This document shows positions 55,771 through 63,916 of a stretch of 64,000 nt of DNA, in pieces (position 1 is the first letter of the stretch; every line of letters begins with the position of its first letter). A program made the position numbers and the translations under genes. The notes beneath the pieces were generated by a model, which worked only from the letters and a program-made list of their open reading frames with translations, ran no database searches and was not told where the DNA came from. The stretch covers positions 1 to 64,000 of the forward strand of contig JAPZTJ010000038.1 in assembly GCA_027532555.1 (NCBI GenBank). The letters run 5' to 3'. The stretch is from Aquidulcibacter sp. Its GTDB lineage: Bacteria; Pseudomonadota; Alphaproteobacteria; Caulobacterales; Aquidulcibacteraceae.

Positions 55771-56640
55771 CTAGGCAGCGCTGCGGGCAAGTTGTTTTGG
55801 CACAAGGCGTGTGGCCTGAACCCGAACTGTCTCGCGAAGGGCTTTGGCCCCGGCACACTCTGGAATGGATTGGGCCGCACGATCCAAATGCGATTCCAGC
55901 AAGGCCACAGCGCCATGTACGCCAAGCGAGGTGACGGCACTTGGCCGTTGCAGCGCATGATCGCGGCCACTTGTTTTGCCAGATTCCTCGCAGTCACCCA
56001 GCGCATCCAACAGATCATCGGCCACCTGATAGGCAGCACCTAAGCCTTCACCCAAGGCCCGCCACGGCGCGGGGTCGGCCCCCGCAGCCAAAGCGCCGGC
56101 CGTAGTTGCCGCAACAAACAAAGCACCTGTTTTGGCCTGATGATAGGCGTCAAAGGGAGCTGAAGTCTCACACTCCCATGCTTGGCCCGCTACAATCCCG
56201 TAGGGCGCACCAACACCGCGCGCGATGCAGGAAATCAAGCCCGGCAGTCTGGCGGGGTCCTGCACGCCAGCGCGCGCCAGCACCTCAAAGGCCATCACGA
56301 TCAAGGCGTCGCCGGTCAAAAGCGCCAAGGGCACACCAAACTTCGCATGCACGGTTGGCTTGCCGCGCCGAAGGTCAGCATCATCAAAGCAGGGTAAATC
56401 GTCATGGACCAAAGACGCACAATGCAGAAGTTCAATCGAGGCCGCAGCGGCATCAGCGAGTTCAGGATTTGAGCCGCCACAAGCGGCAGAGACAGCCAAG
56501 CAAAGTTGCGGGCGTACCCGCGCACCACCCGGGAAAACGGCATAACGCAAGGCAGCTGCCAATCCAGGCGCTGCATCATCCGCCTGACCCATGGCTACGG
56601 CGGCTTCCAAAGCTCGCTCAATCCGTGCTGTATGCGACAT
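55771..56640 (-). CDS. crtE: Geranylgeranyl diphosphate synthase CrtE
   Basis: This 289-residue polyprenyl synthase condenses IPP units to GGPP. The first Asp-rich motif is in LVHDDLPCFDDADLRRGKP (near residue 80) and the second in YQVADDLLDALGD (near 220). It heads the crtE-crtF-bchCXYZ-pufBALM-dxs run. It is divergent from crtC, with a perfect PpsR-type dyad 23-40 bp before its ATG. Confidence 0.95.
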   Translation of the reverse strand: MSHTARIERALEAAVAMGQADDAAPGLAAALRYAVFPGGARVRPQLCLAVSAACGGSNPELADAAAASIELLHCASLVHDDLPCFDDADLRRGKPTVHAKFGVPLALLTGDALIVMAFEVLARAGVQDPARLPGLISCIARGVGAPYGIVAGQAWECETSAPFDAYHQAKTGALFVAATTAGALAAGADPAPWRALGEGLGAAYQVADDLLDALGDCEESGKTSGRDHALQRPSAVTSLGVHGAVALLESHLDRAAQSIPECAGAKALRETVRVQATRLVPKQLARSAA

Positions 56641-56662
56641 ATTTCGCTCTCCAACCTCAATC

Positions 56663-56680
56663 TGTCATACGATTTGGACA
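56663..56680. promoter_or_regulatory. PpsR-type site between crtE and crtC
   Basis: TGT (56663-56665) and ACA (56678-56680) with 12 bases between match the PpsR/CrtJ consensus. It lies between divergent crtE and crtC and could repress both. Confidence 0.75.
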
Positions 56681-56738
56681 CATGTTAGCGTCTAGGTCAA
56701 TTGACTTTTTAACGGTTTTGCATGGAACTAACGTCCTA

Positions 56739-57701
56739 ATGGTGCAGCTGTCTCCTGATCAAAGCCTCCGCGGCCCTAATTTCACTGCCCCCGTGGGCAG
56801 CGATGGTGGCTATATTTGGTGGTATCTGGATGCGGTAAGTGATGATGGCAAGTATGGGATAACCTTGATTGCCTTCATCGGTAGCGTGTTTTCCCCCTAT
56901 TATGCTTGGTCTGGCTGGAAAAATCCGTTCGACCATTGTGCGATCAATGTGGCCCTCTACCGATTGGACGGAGCAGGAGGCCGTTGGGCCATGACCGAAA
57001 GGCGGGCAGATCAATTAGATCGTAGTGCGCACCACTTTGCCGTTGGACCCAGTTCGCTTCAGTATACAGGCGGCGAATTGGTGGTGGATATCTTTGAAGT
57101 CTGCGTACCTATTCCGTCGCGCCTCAAGGGTCGTATACGGCTGATTCCTGAAGTTGAGACGCAAGCCAGTTTTGACCTCGATCTCAATGGTCGACATTCA
57201 TGGCGCCCCCTCGCACCCAAAGCCCGCGTTGAACTTAGCTTTGACAGCCCAGACCTGTCTTGGTCGGGCGACGGCTATTTCGACAGCAATGCCGGGCAAG
57301 AGCCTTTGGAAAGGGCCTTTGCGCATTGGCATTGGGGGCGGGCCCACCGCGGGGACGACTTGCGGCTATTCTATGACGTTACCAATCGATCTGGGCCAAG
57401 ACGCGCGACATTCCTGAAAGTAGGCCATGATGGGACAGTTTCGGAATCAACCCCAACCCCGCAGATGCGACTGGGCGGAACCTTTTGGGGTATTGATCGC
57501 GAAGCTTGGTCTGATGGGCCGGCACCCGCTCGCGTGATTAAGACGTTGGAGGATACGCCATTTTATGCCCGCTCTGCGCTACAAAGCCAACTTGAGGGCG
57601 AGAGCGTGCTGATGATGCATGAAACCTTGAACCTTGATCGGCTGAAAATGCCGATCGTCCGGGCCATGTTACCCTTCCGGATGCCCAGAAGATTCTTTTG
57701 A
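56739..57701 (+). CDS. crtC: Carotenoid 1,2-hydratase CrtC
   Basis: This protein of about 320 residues hydrates the terminal double bond of neurosporene/lycopene-type carotenoids. Hallmarks are GPNFTAPVGSDGGYIWWYLD near the start, SVFSPYYAWSG, and YFDSNAGQEPLERAFAHWHW, the lipocalin-like core. I chose ATG 56739; an upstream in-frame ATG at 56682 is possible, and the open frame continues further up inside crtE. Its 3' end overlaps the opposing 62-codon gene by 33 bp. Confidence 0.92.
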   Translation: MVQLSPDQSLRGPNFTAPVGSDGGYIWWYLDAVSDDGKYGITLIAFIGSVFSPYYAWSGWKNPFDHCAINVALYRLDGAGGRWAMTERRADQLDRSAHHFAVGPSSLQYTGGELVVDIFEVCVPIPSRLKGRIRLIPEVETQASFDLDLNGRHSWRPLAPKARVELSFDSPDLSWSGDGYFDSNAGQEPLERAFAHWHWGRAHRGDDLRLFYDVTNRSGPRRATFLKVGHDGTVSESTPTPQMRLGGTFWGIDREAWSDGPAPARVIKTLEDTPFYARSALQSQLEGESVLMMHETLNLDRLKMPIVRAMLPFRMPRRFF

Positions 57702-57857
57702 AGTTGGATTTTCTAAAGCGGCTTTTTCCGCCGCGGCCTGCTTTTTGGCTTCCTGAGCTGCGATCCTTTTCGGCGATAGCGAAATGACCTGCCAAATGGC
57801 AAAGCCTAAAATCGCAACGCCGAAAAAAACCTCCAAGAGCAAAGGATTGAATGTCAT
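57669..57857 (-). CDS. Small single-helix protein coupled to crtB
   Basis: This 62-residue protein has one membrane helix (about 6-27) and a highly charged, Ala/Lys/Glu-rich helical tail (AAQEAKKQAAAEKAALE). It overlaps the crtB stop by 4 bp (ATGA), and its last 33 bp run under the end of crtC. No family was recognised. It may anchor or pair with phytoene synthase, which is inferred from coupling only. Confidence 0.65.
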   Translation of the reverse strand: MTFNPLLLEVFFGVAILGFAIWQVISLSPKRIAAQEAKKQAAAEKAALENPTSKESSGHPEG

Positions 57858-58954
57858 CGGCTACGGCTCCCTGTTCGATCACGCATTTCAAGGTCCGAGA
57901 ATAGATCCATGACCCAATTGAGATCGTCCGTCACACTTTGCTTGCGTTTGTTCGCTGGCCCAAAGCCTGGCGGGGACTGAACAATCGCCGCCACCAACGG
58001 TCTTCCGACGCCACGGGCAATCGACAACTCGCCTTTAGGCGCCGGACGCGCCGCCCGCTGCATCGCTGCCCCAACCAGCCACGCCTTGCGGGCAGCTGTG
58101 GTGCTGGCGCGCTTGGAGACTGAATCATAGCCCTGAGCACGAATGACTTTGCCGATTTCAGCGTACAGCAAGCGGGCAGCATAAATGGCCGGGCGAACGG
58201 TTGCAGGCAGGCGCGCGATGGCTTGGTCCGCGCGGCGGTAGAGCTCTTCTGCGCGCGCCAATAAGCGCTCCGTCAAAACAGCAATCGCTGGCGAAAAATC
58301 TGGTTGGGCGAGCCAGGATTCAGGTTCAATCCCTACTTCTCGCAGCCAAGCACGCGGGATATAGAGCCTGCCTTGCCGGGCATCTTCACCGATGTCGCGC
58401 GCAATATTGGTCAATTGCATGGCGACGCCGAGATCACAGGCGCGCTCAACCATGGCGGCACCACGCACGTCCATTAAGGCAGCCATCATGGCACCAACGG
58501 ATCCTGCGACCCGCTCCCCATACTCTTCAACATCGGCCAAGGTTTCATAGGTGCGCTCTGCGACATCCCATTCAAACCCCTCCAACAACGCATCAAATAC
58601 GGCGCGCGGAATACCATAGGCACGCACGACATCGGCAAGGCAACGGTCGGCGGCTTCGGTCTGGGGACGGCCCGAATAAACGCCATCGAGGCGCCCGCGC
58701 AGGCGCGCAATCGCGTCACCTTGGCCATTCTCCACATCAACAGCATCATCAGACAAACGGCAGAAGCCATAAAGCGCATAAGCCGCTTCACGCAGCGCCT
58801 CGGGTAGCAGCAAGGAAGCGGAATAAAAGGAGTGTGACCCAGTTTTAATCAGGTCGCGGCAAGCCGCTCGATCTGACGGGGTGGCATAGGTAGGGGGCCC
58901 AGCCATGGGCTCAATCCTATCTAAACTTTCGGCCGCGAAACTCAGCATGCCCAT
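57854..58954 (-). CDS. crtB: Phytoene synthase CrtB
   Basis: This 366-residue enzyme joins two GGPP into phytoene. The first Asp-rich motif is in YGFCRLSDDAVDVENG (near residue 65), and the second in NIARDIGEDARQGRLYIPR (near 185). The C-terminus has an extra 60 or so basic residues. MAGPPTY at residue 17 is an alternative start. It carries a coupled small membrane gene at its 3' end. Confidence 0.96.
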   Translation of the reverse strand: MGMLSFAAESLDRIEPMAGPPTYATPSDRAACRDLIKTGSHSFYSASLLLPEALREAAYALYGFCRLSDDAVDVENGQGDAIARLRGRLDGVYSGRPQTEAADRCLADVVRAYGIPRAVFDALLEGFEWDVAERTYETLADVEEYGERVAGSVGAMMAALMDVRGAAMVERACDLGVAMQLTNIARDIGEDARQGRLYIPRAWLREVGIEPESWLAQPDFSPAIAVLTERLLARAEELYRRADQAIARLPATVRPAIYAARLLYAEIGKVIRAQGYDSVSKRASTTAARKAWLVGAAMQRAARPAPKGELSIARGVGRPLVAAIVQSPPGFGPANKRKQSVTDDLNWVMDLFSDLEMRDRTGSRSR

Positions 58955-59028
58955 CCGATCTGTTCACAAAGGTTCAAGACCTATTTCCTCCAGCTAATCA
59001 TGGACTGAAAATCTAGGCAAGCACGCCA

Positions 59029-60183
59029 TTAGCCCACCTCCAAACACGCACCCTCGAACCACGATATGTCTTGGGTGGAGACTTGGCCGAAAGTTTGTTG
59101 TTGCCGGATCGACATGGCGATGATCGAGAACGCCGTGATCGGCATGGTGATAAAGGGCATAGGGTCACGGGCATCCCACGTCACATCTTGGGCGGTGCGC
59201 AGCACTTTTAAGCGCTCCCAAAACTGCGGTCCTTTAAACATCGCCGCCTGCACTTCTGTTAGGGTCGGGTAGAATTGCTGCATCAGTGTGGTCTGCTTCA
59301 ACCGGATCGGTCTGACGCCCGGCTCCAAGATGGCTGGGGCCAAATCTTCGGTCTCAATGAAATGAACGCCACTGGTCACACGTGGATTGCATTCAATCGC
59401 CCAAGCTTTGCCTGCATCATCAACAAAGAAGTCAAACGAGATGAAGCCGGTGTGATTTTCACGTTTCACAAAGGTTGCGACCCATTCTTGGATCGCCGGA
59501 AGGTCGACGCGCTGGAAGGCCACGGCGACGCTGCCGGTCATGACGGCCCCTTGATAGATGACATTGACCAAGACTTCACCAGCCTCAGCAAAAGCAAAAG
59601 TGCTATATTGTTTGCCCTTGAGCTGGACTTGCACGACAGCGGGCTCGGTTAAGGTCGCGGCAATGCCGATCAAGGACGTGCCCGCCGCATGCAAGCTGAC
59701 CGCTCGGCCAGAGCAGGAGAAAATCGGCTTGATGACAAAATCATGGCCTTCGGCAATTGCTTGGGCTTCAGGACTTTCGATGAGAGCTGTCTCGGGTACG
59801 TTCAAGCCAAAACCGCGTGCGAGAGCGGGAAAGCGCGCCTTATCATGAAGCGCCAAAAGGCGGTCAACCGGCGGAGCATAGAGGCGGGTACGCGCGGGCA
59901 GTCGCCCCGCTAAATGCGCCACATGCATGGTTTCCTCTGATAAGGGCAGGACCAGATCTACCGCCCCATCCTCGATCACGCGCAAAAGTGCCGTCAGATA
60001 GGCTTCTTTACCCTTTGATGGCGGCGGCACCTGAATGCACTGATCCACGCACTTCGACGCCCCCGTTAAGTGCGACTTGAAGGGCTCTGCCACCAGAACG
60101 CGCCAGCCAGCGGCCTTGAAGGATCGCGCAAAGTCCAAGGCTTTGGGCAAGCGTCCAATGGTCAGCAAGACGGTTTTGCTCAT
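59029..60183 (-). CDS. ATP-grasp ligase in the carotenoid cluster
   Basis: This 384-residue protein has a pre-ATP-grasp Rossmann-like N-terminus (about 1-110), a nucleotide-binding Lys in DFVIKPIFSCSGRAV (near 150) and the metal site FISFDFFVDD with WAIECNPRVTSG (Asp251, Glu264, Asn266). ATP-grasp enzymes form acyl phosphates from carboxylates and join them to an amine, thiol or hydroxyl. It overlaps the P450 stop by 4 bp, so both are made together, and it ends 74 bp before crtB starts. A role in modifying a carotenoid or other light-related acid is inference; the acceptor is unknown. Confidence 0.88.
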   Translation of the reverse strand: MSKTVLLTIGRLPKALDFARSFKAAGWRVLVAEPFKSHLTGASKCVDQCIQVPPPSKGKEAYLTALLRVIEDGAVDLVLPLSEETMHVAHLAGRLPARTRLYAPPVDRLLALHDKARFPALARGFGLNVPETALIESPEAQAIAEGHDFVIKPIFSCSGRAVSLHAAGTSLIGIAATLTEPAVVQVQLKGKQYSTFAFAEAGEVLVNVIYQGAVMTGSVAVAFQRVDLPAIQEWVATFVKRENHTGFISFDFFVDDAGKAWAIECNPRVTSGVHFIETEDLAPAILEPGVRPIRLKQTTLMQQFYPTLTEVQAAMFKGPQFWERLKVLRTAQDVTWDARDPMPFITMPITAFSIIAMSIRQQQTFGQVSTQDISWFEGACLEVG

Positions 60184-61574
60184 GCCCGCACCGAAACCTT
60201 AATCATGACTTCTTGGGCTGGACGCGTGGTCAGCCGGGCCACAGGGCGCACAAGTTCTGGCTGCTGCACGTCAATGCGATAGGTCCGCAAAATGCGTGCA
60301 AGGATCAGGGTTGCTTCGGTGGTGGCAAAGGCTGCGCCTACACAAACACGCGGGCCAGCTCCAAATGGGATATAAGAGCCTGACACAATTTCATGCTCCC
60401 GCTCTGGCAAAAAGCGGTCTGGATCGAACACATCAGGATTTGGCCACAAGGCCTGATGGCGATGCACGGCCCAGGGCGCAATCATCACCATAGTTCCGCG
60501 CTTGATGTGTTTTGTTCCGATCGTGGTCGAGCGCGCTGCCACCCTTGGGATGAACGTGATGGGTGGATAGAGGCGCAACGCCTCTTTGAACACATTGCGG
60601 GCATAAGTCAGCCGCTTCACATGGTCGAACTCAATCGGGCCAGAGCCAGCTACTGCCATGGCTTCTGCGCGAACCTTATCCGCCACAGCTGGCTGCATGG
60701 CAGCAATGAAGAACGCCCATGTCAAAGCGCTAGCGGTTGTTTCATGGCCGGCCAAGAAGAACACCCCCAATTGGTCGATGAGCTCCTCGCGGGTGAAGCG
60801 CGTGTCGGTCTCAAGATCGCGCGCGGCAATCACGGCTGCGGCGATATCATCAAATTGAGCACCAGCCTCTAAATGGCTGTCGAGAAGGCGACCGATATGA
60901 CCGCGAATCCGGGCGCAAGCCTCCAAAACATCGGCGCGTTGAGGGATATCATCAAAGGGCTTGCCGAAGATGAGGCGCACCAATTCAACATGGGCGACAC
61001 TGCGTTCGAAGAAGGCGAAGGACTCAAACACATCCCGTGCGGTGTCATTGGCGAGGGATGCCGAAAAAACGGTGCGGCAAATGATATCGGCTGTTAGTTG
61101 ACCCATGGCGAGGTCGAGTGACATTTCTTGCCCCGATTTGGCGGCAGCCTGCAGACGGGCCTCAAAATCATCCAAGGCGCCGACCATAGACGGAAAGGCT
61201 TTAGCCAGTCGGATGTGCGAAAAGGCCGGATCAATCATCCGCCTTTGTTGACGCCACAAGGACCCGCTGGACACAAACATGCTGTCGCCCACCAAGGGGG
61301 TGAGAGCGCCAACCATCAAATCATTCTTGGGAAAGATATCCTCGGGATCGGCTAAAATAGGCTTGGTCAAAGCCGGGTCATTCACAATCTGGATGGAGCG
61401 ACGCGAATAACCCAGCGGCCCCATCGGCAACAAGTAAGCATCGGCTGGCATCAAGCTCAACAGATCCCCATCGCCTTGTCGGATCACCCGGATCAAGCTG
61501 GCCAATGGCCCCATAGGCGCTGGCCGAGGAGGGGTATAGACCGCGCCTAGAGCGTGAAGTTCGTCCACCAACAC
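60180..61574 (-). CDS. Cytochrome P450 in the carotenoid cluster
   Basis: This 464-residue P450 has the I-helix FFLAGHETTASALTW (AGHETT 275-280), the ExxR motif in KEALRLYPP (Glu331, Arg334), PDRFLPERE and the haem loop FGAGPRVCVG with Cys411. It looks like soluble bacterial P450s of the CYP102/CYP175/CYP4-like type. It starts at a GTG run with AGAAGG before it, is coupled to the ATP-grasp gene, and is divergent from a DUF2306-like gene and crtD across a PpsR-like dyad. The substrate could be a carotenoid end group or a fatty acid. Confidence 0.93.
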   Translation of the reverse strand: MLVDELHALGAVYTPPRPAPMGPLASLIRVIRQGDGDLLSLMPADAYLLPMGPLGYSRRSIQIVNDPALTKPILADPEDIFPKNDLMVGALTPLVGDSMFVSSGSLWRQQRRMIDPAFSHIRLAKAFPSMVGALDDFEARLQAAAKSGQEMSLDLAMGQLTADIICRTVFSASLANDTARDVFESFAFFERSVAHVELVRLIFGKPFDDIPQRADVLEACARIRGHIGRLLDSHLEAGAQFDDIAAAVIAARDLETDTRFTREELIDQLGVFFLAGHETTASALTWAFFIAAMQPAVADKVRAEAMAVAGSGPIEFDHVKRLTYARNVFKEALRLYPPITFIPRVAARSTTIGTKHIKRGTMVMIAPWAVHRHQALWPNPDVFDPDRFLPEREHEIVSGSYIPFGAGPRVCVGAAFATTEATLILARILRTYRIDVQQPELVRPVARLTTRPAQEVMIKVSVRA

Positions 61575-61658
61575 CCTTCTACCTCAACCCACTCATTTTG
61601 ATCGCTCCGCAAAAAGCCGCGCTCAACCCCTTGAAGCCTACCGCTTGACGCGTCACTA

Positions 61659-61676
61659 TGTCCAGCCCGCTAGACG
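61659..61676. promoter_or_regulatory. PpsR-like dyad between P450 and DUF2306-crtD
   Basis: TGTC (61659-61662), ten bases, then GACG (61673-61676) match the same one-off PpsR form seen twice before bchC. A perfect 10-bp palindrome TGACGCGTCA (61646-61655) lies just beside it. Both sit in the 120-bp divergent gap. Confidence 0.6.
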
Positions 61677-61697
61677 CTTTCGACTGGATAGACAGTG

Positions 61698-62432
61698 ATG
61701 CTTACCTTGTTTCACACGTTGGTTGCCATCCACATTGTGTTTGGAACGGTTGGACTGGTCAGCTTTTGGATCCCGGTTCTGGGCAAGAAGGGTAACCGCA
61801 ATCACCGACTGTGGGGTAAAATTTTTGCTTGGTCGATTTTGGCCGCAGGCTCTGTGGCCCTGTTATTGAGCATTTGCACTTTAATCGACCCCTTGGGGAC
61901 CCACCCGCACCTGAAGGACCCGGTTTTTGTAAGGGGAATTTTTGGTGTGATGATGCTTTACTTGGCGATCCTGACCATCAATCTCGCGTGGTATGGTCTT
62001 CAGACGATCAAGAATAAGGCCAATCATGCGGCTAACCGTCGTGGTCTTAACCTCGCGCTGCAGCCCATTCTGATTGCTGCTGCCTTTGCCTGCGCTGTTG
62101 AGGGTGTTTTGATTGGCCAATATCTGATGGTGGGCATGTCCATCATTGGCTTTGCGACGGCTGGCACCAATTTATTTTTTATGCTGAACCCTTCCCCCCG
62201 CCCAAAAGTCTATTTGATGGAGCATGTTAAGGCCATCGTCGGGGCTGGCATTTCGGTCTATACGGCGTTTGCAGCCTTTGGCGCGGTTCGCGTGATGCCC
62301 TCAATCGCTTTGCACCCAGGCCTATGGGCCATTCCTTTGGTGATCGGGCTTGCGATCATCCTCTACCATCACCGCCAAATCCGATTGAGCCTGCGAGCGC
62401 GTGCAAACCAGACGGCAGGCGCGGCTTCGTGA
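61698..62432 (+). CDS. DUF2306-like multi-span membrane protein coupled to crtD
   Basis: This protein of about 244 residues has around seven hydrophobic segments and an N-terminal pattern (HIVFGTVGLVSFW, then NRNHRLWGKIFAWSILAAG) like DUF2306 membrane proteins. Several His in or near helices could bind haem or metal. Its stop shares GTGA with the crtD start. I chose ATG 61698 over an adjacent GTG. A function in carotenoid desaturation is only suggested by coupling. Confidence 0.75.
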   Translation: MLTLFHTLVAIHIVFGTVGLVSFWIPVLGKKGNRNHRLWGKIFAWSILAAGSVALLLSICTLIDPLGTHPHLKDPVFVRGIFGVMMLYLAILTINLAWYGLQTIKNKANHAANRRGLNLALQPILIAAAFACAVEGVLIGQYLMVGMSIIGFATAGTNLFFMLNPSPRPKVYLMEHVKAIVGAGISVYTAFAAFGAVRVMPSIALHPGLWAIPLVIGLAIILYHHRQIRLSLRARANQTAGAAS

Positions 62433-63916
62433 AGGCCAAGAAGGTAATCGTCATTGGCGCTGGGATGGGCGGTCTTGCCGCGGCGATCGACCTTGCCCGA
62501 TTAGGCCATCAGGTTGAGGTGGTTGAGCGGGCTGCCGCGGTTGGCGGCAAGATGCGCCAAGTGCCTGTTGGGGATACAGCCATCGACGGCGGGCCGACTG
62601 TCTTTACGATGAAATGGGTCTTTGATGGCCTGTTTGAGGATGCGGGCCTTGCCCTCGATGATCACCTTGCTTTGTTGCCCGCGACAATCCTAGCCCGTCA
62701 CGCATGGTGCCAGGGCGGCAATCTGGATCTGTTTGCCGATCGCGACGCCTCTGCGGAAGCCATCCGCGATTTCGCGGGGCCCGCTGATGCCGCAGGCTAT
62801 CTAGCCTTTTGCAAGCGCAGCGCCTCAATCTACGAGACCTTGCGCGGCCCCTTTATCGCAAGCCAACGACCCAACCCCATCGAATTGGTTGCGCGCGTTG
62901 GCTTCAACAAATTGGGCGCGATGTGGGAGACAGCGCCGCATCAAACGATGTGGGGAGCACTTGGGACCTATTTCCGCGATCCCCGCCTGAAGCAATTGTT
63001 CGGGCGCTATGCCACCTATTGCGGCTCATCGCCCTTTGCCGCTCCGGCGACTTTGATGTTGGTCAGCCATGTGGAACAAGAGGGCGTGTGGCGGGTTGAT
63101 GGCGGCATGGCCAAGGTCGCACAAGCGCTTGAGTCCTTAGCCATCAGCCAAGGGGTGACGTTCCATTTCCAATCCGATGTAGAACGGATTGAGACGCGCA
63201 ACGGCCGCGTCAGCGGTATTGCGCTGACGAGCGGTGTGACCATGCAAGCAGATGCCATCGTGTTCAATGGCGACATCTCCGCCCTTGGCCGAGGTCTCTT
63301 AGGTCCCGACGCAGTCCCGGCGGCCAAGCCCGTCGCGTTGCCCCAACGATCCCAGTCTGCCATCACGTGGTGTGCCACCGCCACGACCAGCGGCCTGAAT
63401 CTCGCGCACCATACAGTCCTATTTTCCGATGATTACAAGGCGGAGTTTCAAGACGTTTTCGCAAGGCAGCGGCCGCCGCAAGCCCCGACGATCTATGTTT
63501 GCGCGCAAGACCGCGACGATGCCTGCACCCCACCCGATCGGCCAGAACGTCTGTTGATCCTGATGAATGCGCCCGCCAATGGCGACAGCCAAACCTATGG
63601 CCCCGACGCTGAAGCGCAAGCCAAGGAAAGCGCGTGGAGCATGATGGCCAATTGTGGGCTGCGCCTATCTGTCGATCACGAACAAGCCACCACGCCACAG
63701 GGATTTAATGCGCTGTTCCCAGCAAGTGGGGGTGCGCTCTATGGCCGGGCCAATCACGGACCGATGGCCAGTTTCCAACGGCCCGGTGCCAGAAGCGGCA
63801 TTGCGGGGCTTTACCTCGCCGGAGGTTCTGCTCATCCCGGCCCCGGCATCCCCATGGCAGCTCTTTCCGGGCGGCTAGCCGCGGCCCGCATCCAAACAGA
63901 TTTTCTGACCGATTAA
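62429..63916 (+). CDS. crtD: Hydroxyneurosporene 3,4-desaturase CrtD
   Basis: This protein of about 495 residues introduces a 3,4 double bond into hydroxylated acyclic carotenoids. It has the FAD motif VIVIGAGMGGLAAAIDLARL, the amine oxidase/CrtI-type VGGKMRQV, and AGGSAHPGPGIPMAALSGRL near the end. GTG 62429 is the start that matches family N-termini and overlaps the upstream stop by 4 bp. It converges on crtI with overlapping stop codons. Confidence 0.94.
   Translation: MKAKKVIVIGAGMGGLAAAIDLARLGHQVEVVERAAAVGGKMRQVPVGDTAIDGGPTVFTMKWVFDGLFEDAGLALDDHLALLPATILARHAWCQGGNLDLFADRDASAEAIRDFAGPADAAGYLAFCKRSASIYETLRGPFIASQRPNPIELVARVGFNKLGAMWETAPHQTMWGALGTYFRDPRLKQLFGRYATYCGSSPFAAPATLMLVSHVEQEGVWRVDGGMAKVAQALESLAISQGVTFHFQSDVERIETRNGRVSGIALTSGVTMQADAIVFNGDISALGRGLLGPDAVPAAKPVALPQRSQSAITWCATATTSGLNLAHHTVLFSDDYKAEFQDVFARQRPPQAPTIYVCAQDRDDACTPPDRPERLLILMNAPANGDSQTYGPDAEAQAKESAWSMMANCGLRLSVDHEQATTPQGFNALFPASGGALYGRANHGPMASFQRPGARSGIAGLYLAGGSAHPGPGIPMAALSGRLAAARIQTDFLTD

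Noticed and set aside
56684-56701. Second PpsR site next to the crtE/crtC one
   Set aside because: TGT-N12-CAA fails the right half-site.
56106-56738. 211-residue N-terminal extension of CrtC
   Set aside because: It is antisense to crtE and has a His/Arg/Gln-rich composition typical of a shadow frame.
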